Assembly: GCA_034509755.1 (NCBI GenBank)
Contig: CM067555.1
Location: 20,720,142 to 20,784,141 of the forward strand
Origin: Anisodus tanguticus
Lineage: Eukaryota; Streptophyta; Magnoliopsida; Solanales; Solanaceae
Length of the DNA stretch: 64,000 bases
Reading direction: 5' to 3'
The translations under genes and the position numbers were made by a program. Shown piece after piece: positions 60,903-64,000 of this stretch. How positions within the stretch are numbered: position 1 is the first letter of the stretch; every line of letters begins with the position of its first letter. Below the pieces are notes generated by a model, which worked only from the letters and a program-made list of their open reading frames with translations, did not search any database and was not told the origin of the DNA.

Positions 60903-61544
60903 TTCGAACCCAGGAAGGGTTTACGTAGAGATTTGTAAGGTATAATAGAGCTGGTATCAATTTTGGAAAATAGTTTCCGCTTTGGTCTCGGGTATGGTCC
61001 CGACTTCGAAGAAGCCTCTGAAGTGGACTAGAAGAAGAGGGGTCCCCTAAAGTTACACAAGCCAATTAGAATTTGTGCAAGTCATTCCTAGTCTGAATGC
61101 TAATGCTTAATGACGGACATGCGAAAGAAGGGTTAGGGATGTTGTTCCAAGAGGAAAATTGCTTTGGGATACTAGAAGAATGCTGTGAAATGCCCACCAT
61201 CCGTGCTATTGATACAGACGAGCAACTATCCAACTAGACCTCTACCCCACTTTTAGCTCTTCGGTAGAGATGATAAATTTAAGTTTTCTTTAAAGTCGAT
61301 AGAAATCGACTGAGGCTCGAATGTTTACCATTTGCACTTTAAATTTCTTTGTCATGTTTTTAAAAAATAGAAATAACTCGACGTTTATCCGAGTCAGGAC
61401 TACAGTTTATACTTATGTCATCAAATCAGTGAAGCCTTAGTTTATGTGAAAAATATGTTTTCTTTACATACACATATGGTCTTTTTATACTAACCATGAT
61501 TTGCCTTATTTTTCAGTAATAATAATAAAACAGCGCATAATGTC
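60903..61544 (+). pseudogene. Tat-2 protease-RT linker remnant
   Basis: Scattered blocks resemble the long linker of Tat polyproteins: EPRKGLRR, FRFGLGYGPDFEEASE and later LGMLFQEENCFGILEE in a second frame. Stops are frequent and no single frame survives. Confidence 0.5.
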
Positions 61545-63191
61545 ATGACATGTCACAAAATGAATGAGTCAAGTGATACTAACGAAGAGGAATATGATGA
61601 AGAAACCATGTTAGATGAGGGTCTCATCGAAGAGGTAGAGCAATTTGATAACGAACAAACACTCAACCTAGATGAAACTAAAGTAATCAATCTAGGAGAT
61701 AAGGAAACAGTTAAGGAAACCCGGATAAGTGCGCATTTGGAAGTGACCCGAAAAGAACAACTGATAAATCTATTGAGAGAATATGTGGATATCTTCGCTT
61801 GGTCATATGCAGACATGTCGGGGATGAGCACCAACATATTAACCCCCAGATTGCCCATTAACAAAGGTTTTGCCCTGGTCAAACAGAAGATCAGGAAGTT
61901 CAAGCCAGACTTAAGCATCTGAATCAATGACGGGGTTGAAAACTAGATTAAATCTGGTGTGGTACAAATGACTTCATACCCGACCTTGTTGGCTAATATT
62001 GTGCCAGTACCAAAGAAGGATGAGAAGATTCGAATTTGTTGTGGACTACCGTGACCTCAAAAGAGTTAGTTCCATGGATAATTTCCCACTCCTGAATATC
62101 CATATACTTATCGATAACTGTGAGAAGTACGAGTTGTAATCATTCGTGGATTGATTCGCTTGTTACCATCAGATCCCGATGAGCGAAGAAGATGCATATA
62201 AAATAGCCTTCATCACCCCATGTAGAGTATACCACTATTGTGTAATGCTGTTTGGCCTCAAAAACGTCGGTGCCACTTACATGAGAGTTATGAATACCAT
62301 CTTCCACGATATAATGCATAAGGAAATAAAGGTTTACATGGACGACGTCATAATCAAATCAAGAGAAAGCTCAGATCATACCACACACTTAAGGAAGTTC
62401 TTTGAAAGACTCTAAAAGTTCAATTTGAAGCTAAACCTGGCCAAATGCGCATTTGGAGTGCCTGCTAGAAATTTGCTTTGGTTCATAGTCTGTTGGAGAG
62501 GCATAGAACTAGACCCGTCAAAGATCAAAGCCATCGAGTAGTTGCCTCTGCGGAAGACCAAGAAAGGGGTCATGAGCTTTCTGGGAAGATTGAACTACAA
62601 CGGATGATTTATATCACAGTCCACGACAATTATGGAACCTATACTCAAGTTGTTTTAAAAATGACGTGCTGACGAAATAGACTGAAGAGTGTCAGAATGC
62701 ATTTGACACCATCAATAAGTACATTTCCAACCCACTAATTTTAGTCCCTACTATACCGAGAAGTCCAATATTTGCTATATATGTCGGTATCGAATAATGC
62801 TTTCGGATGTGTGTTAGGACAACACGATAAAACCGGTAAGAAGAAACGAGCCATCTACTATCTAAGCATAAATTTCATTGCCTGCGAGGCAATATATACT
62901 TTGGTGGAGAAAATGTGATGTGCTTTGACATAGGTAGCCTAAAATTTGAGGCACTACTTGTCATCGTACACTACTCACATCATCTCCAAACTAGATCCTT
63001 TGAAGTACATATTTCGCCAGCCCATGACTACAGGAAAGTTGGCCAAGTGGAAAATACTTTTGAGTGACTTCGACATCATATACATGGTCCAAAAGGCCGT
63101 AAAAGGACAAGTACTGGCCGGTCTACTTGCAAAATGTTCGGTCGTCAAAGGCTTTGAGCCACTCAGAATGTATTCCCAGAAGAGGAAGTAA
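61545..63191 (+). pseudogene. Tat-2 reverse transcriptase and RNase H region
   Basis: Copies element RNA into DNA and removes the RNA strand. 61545-61922 is the RT lead-in (LINLLREYVDIFAWSYADM). After a stop at 61920-61922 the fingers and palm are in several frames: DEKIRICC..DYRDL near 62020, then 62179-62415 with MSEEDAYKIAFITP, VMLFGLKNVGATYMRVM and the catalytic YMDDVIIKSR (about 62335). The thumb and RNase H are shifted (62440-62950, with AFGCVLGQHD and KRAIYYLS). The RNase H end (62946-63191) has RHYLSSYTTHIISKLDPLKY, KLAKWKILLSDFDI and VKGQVLAGLLA. At least five stops or shifts are visible. Confidence 0.85.
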
Positions 63192-63655
63192 ATAAAGGAA
63201 GATATAGTTGAACCCTATTTAGGATGGAAAATATTTTTTGATGGAACAATAAATTATAAGGGTTCAGGAATCAGAGCGGTTTTGGTGTCAGAAACTGGAC
63301 ATCATTACCCGATGATCACAAAGCTCAAATTCCGGTGCACCAACAATATGGCGAAATATGAGGCCTATAGTTTAGGTCTTCACATGGCTCTTGACATGGA
63401 CATCTAGGAGCTACTAGTAATAGGTGACTCAGATCTGCTGATTCACCAAGTACAAGGAGAGTGGGCTACAAAAAATGCCAAAATTCGTCCATACGTAAAC
63501 CTCGCACAAAGGTTGTAGAAAAAGTTTAGGAAGGTTGACTTCAAACACACGCCAAAGGCTCAAAATGAATTCGACGATGCTCTTTCCACCATAGCACCTA
63601 TGATACATCATCCCAAAAGCAGCCATATTGACCTGCCGAAGATAAGCATCAGATA
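63192..63655 (+). pseudogene. Tat-2 second (archaeal-type) RNase H
   Basis: A second RNase H domain is a hallmark of the Tat lineage. The block reads WKIFFDGTINYKGSGIRAVL (first acidic residue), TNNMAKYEAYSLGLHMALDM (Glu), then VIGDSDLLIHQVQGEWATKN (Asp) and later FKHTPKAQNEFDDALST (last acidic residue). All four catalytic positions appear to be present. Stops at about 63405 and 63518 and one near 63655 break it. This domain supports placing Tat-2 in the Tat group. Confidence 0.8.
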
Positions 63656-64000
63656 AGACCATGCTTATTGTTCTCATGTGGAAGCAGAACCTGATGACAA
63701 ACCCTAGTACGCCGACATAAGCACATATTTGGAAAAGGTAAAGTATCTCGAGAATACCACGAGTAATCAAAAGAAAACCATCCGGAGGATGGTTAATGAG
63801 TTCTTTCTGAACAAAGAGGTACTCTACAAGAGAATGCCTGATCTTGGGCTACTCAGATGCGTAGACGCCACAGAGGCCACGAAATTACTAGAAGAGGTAT
63901 ATGACGGGACTTCTGGTCCTCATATGAATGGGTTCGTCCTAGCTAAGCAAATCCTATGAGCATGCTATTACTAGATGACCATGGAAACTGACTGCAGTAA
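63656..64000 (+). pseudogene. Tat-2 integrase, N-terminal part, cut by the window end
   Basis: 63729-63959 contains RRMVNEFFLNKEVLYKRMPD, LRCVDATEATKLLEEVYDGT and GPHMNGFVLAKQIL, the H-H half of the zinc-binding region. The first His of the usual HAGTCGPHMNG block is replaced. A stop at 63957-63959 is followed by the continuing ACYY.MTMETDCS. The catalytic core lies beyond 64000. Confidence 0.75.

Noticed and set aside
61545..64000. Possible endogenous pararetrovirus
   Set aside because: A second RNase H and an integrase zinc region follow RT, which fits a Tat-type LTR element. No movement or coat protein block is seen.

Overview
This window looks like intergenic, repeat-filled nuclear DNA of a dicot plant. 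I see no host gene, tRNA, rRNA, CRISPR array or bacterial-type signal. Everything recognisable is retrotransposon-derived: Ty3/gypsy of the Tat type, Ty3/gypsy chromovirus (Tekay/Del-like), Ty1/copia, an L1-type LINE and two apparently non-autonomous LTR elements. The protein and LTR styles resemble Solanaceae repeats, but that is recognition from memory, not a search result.

Layout. 1-7054 is the 3' end of a Tat-type element: integrase tail, repeat-rich untranslated region, polypurine tract and a 3.5 kb 3' LTR. 7055-9450 is a minus-strand chromovirus remnant (LTR, chromodomain, integrase). It is joined at about 9390-9610, through a 110-bp tandem duplication, to a minus-strand copy of the 5' end of a second Tat family (9579-12380). 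13325-16238 is a broken minus-strand LINE. 16239-33875 is a tandem array of three Ty1/copia internal regions and four LTRs, flanked by one target-site duplication (TSD, gttat). From 33881 the second Tat family resumes on the plus strand and runs past the window end: LTR, primer-binding site, extra ORF1, gag, protease, RT, RNase H, second RNase H, start of integrase. It is interrupted by a non-autonomous element at 34979-41981 (TSD ataaa), a probable solo LTR at 44155-46493, and a second non-autonomous element at 49649-58332 (TSD ccacc) that sits inside gag.

History. The left minus-strand Tat 5' end plus LINE piece (9579-12815) and the matching right-hand sequence (15810-43853, minus its insertions) form an imperfect inverted repeat with arms of about 3.3 kb. 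The uninterrupted left arm supplies the 'empty site' for both the copia array and the 34979-41981 element, so both inserted after the inverted duplication. The order is therefore: Tat and LINE first, then inversion/duplication, then copia and the non-autonomous elements, then decay. All coding regions carry stops or frameshifts, and none looks functional. The main novelty is structural: the copia tandem array, the inverted duplication with datable nested insertions, and a pair of related LTR elements with collinear non-coding interiors. No new cellular system was found.
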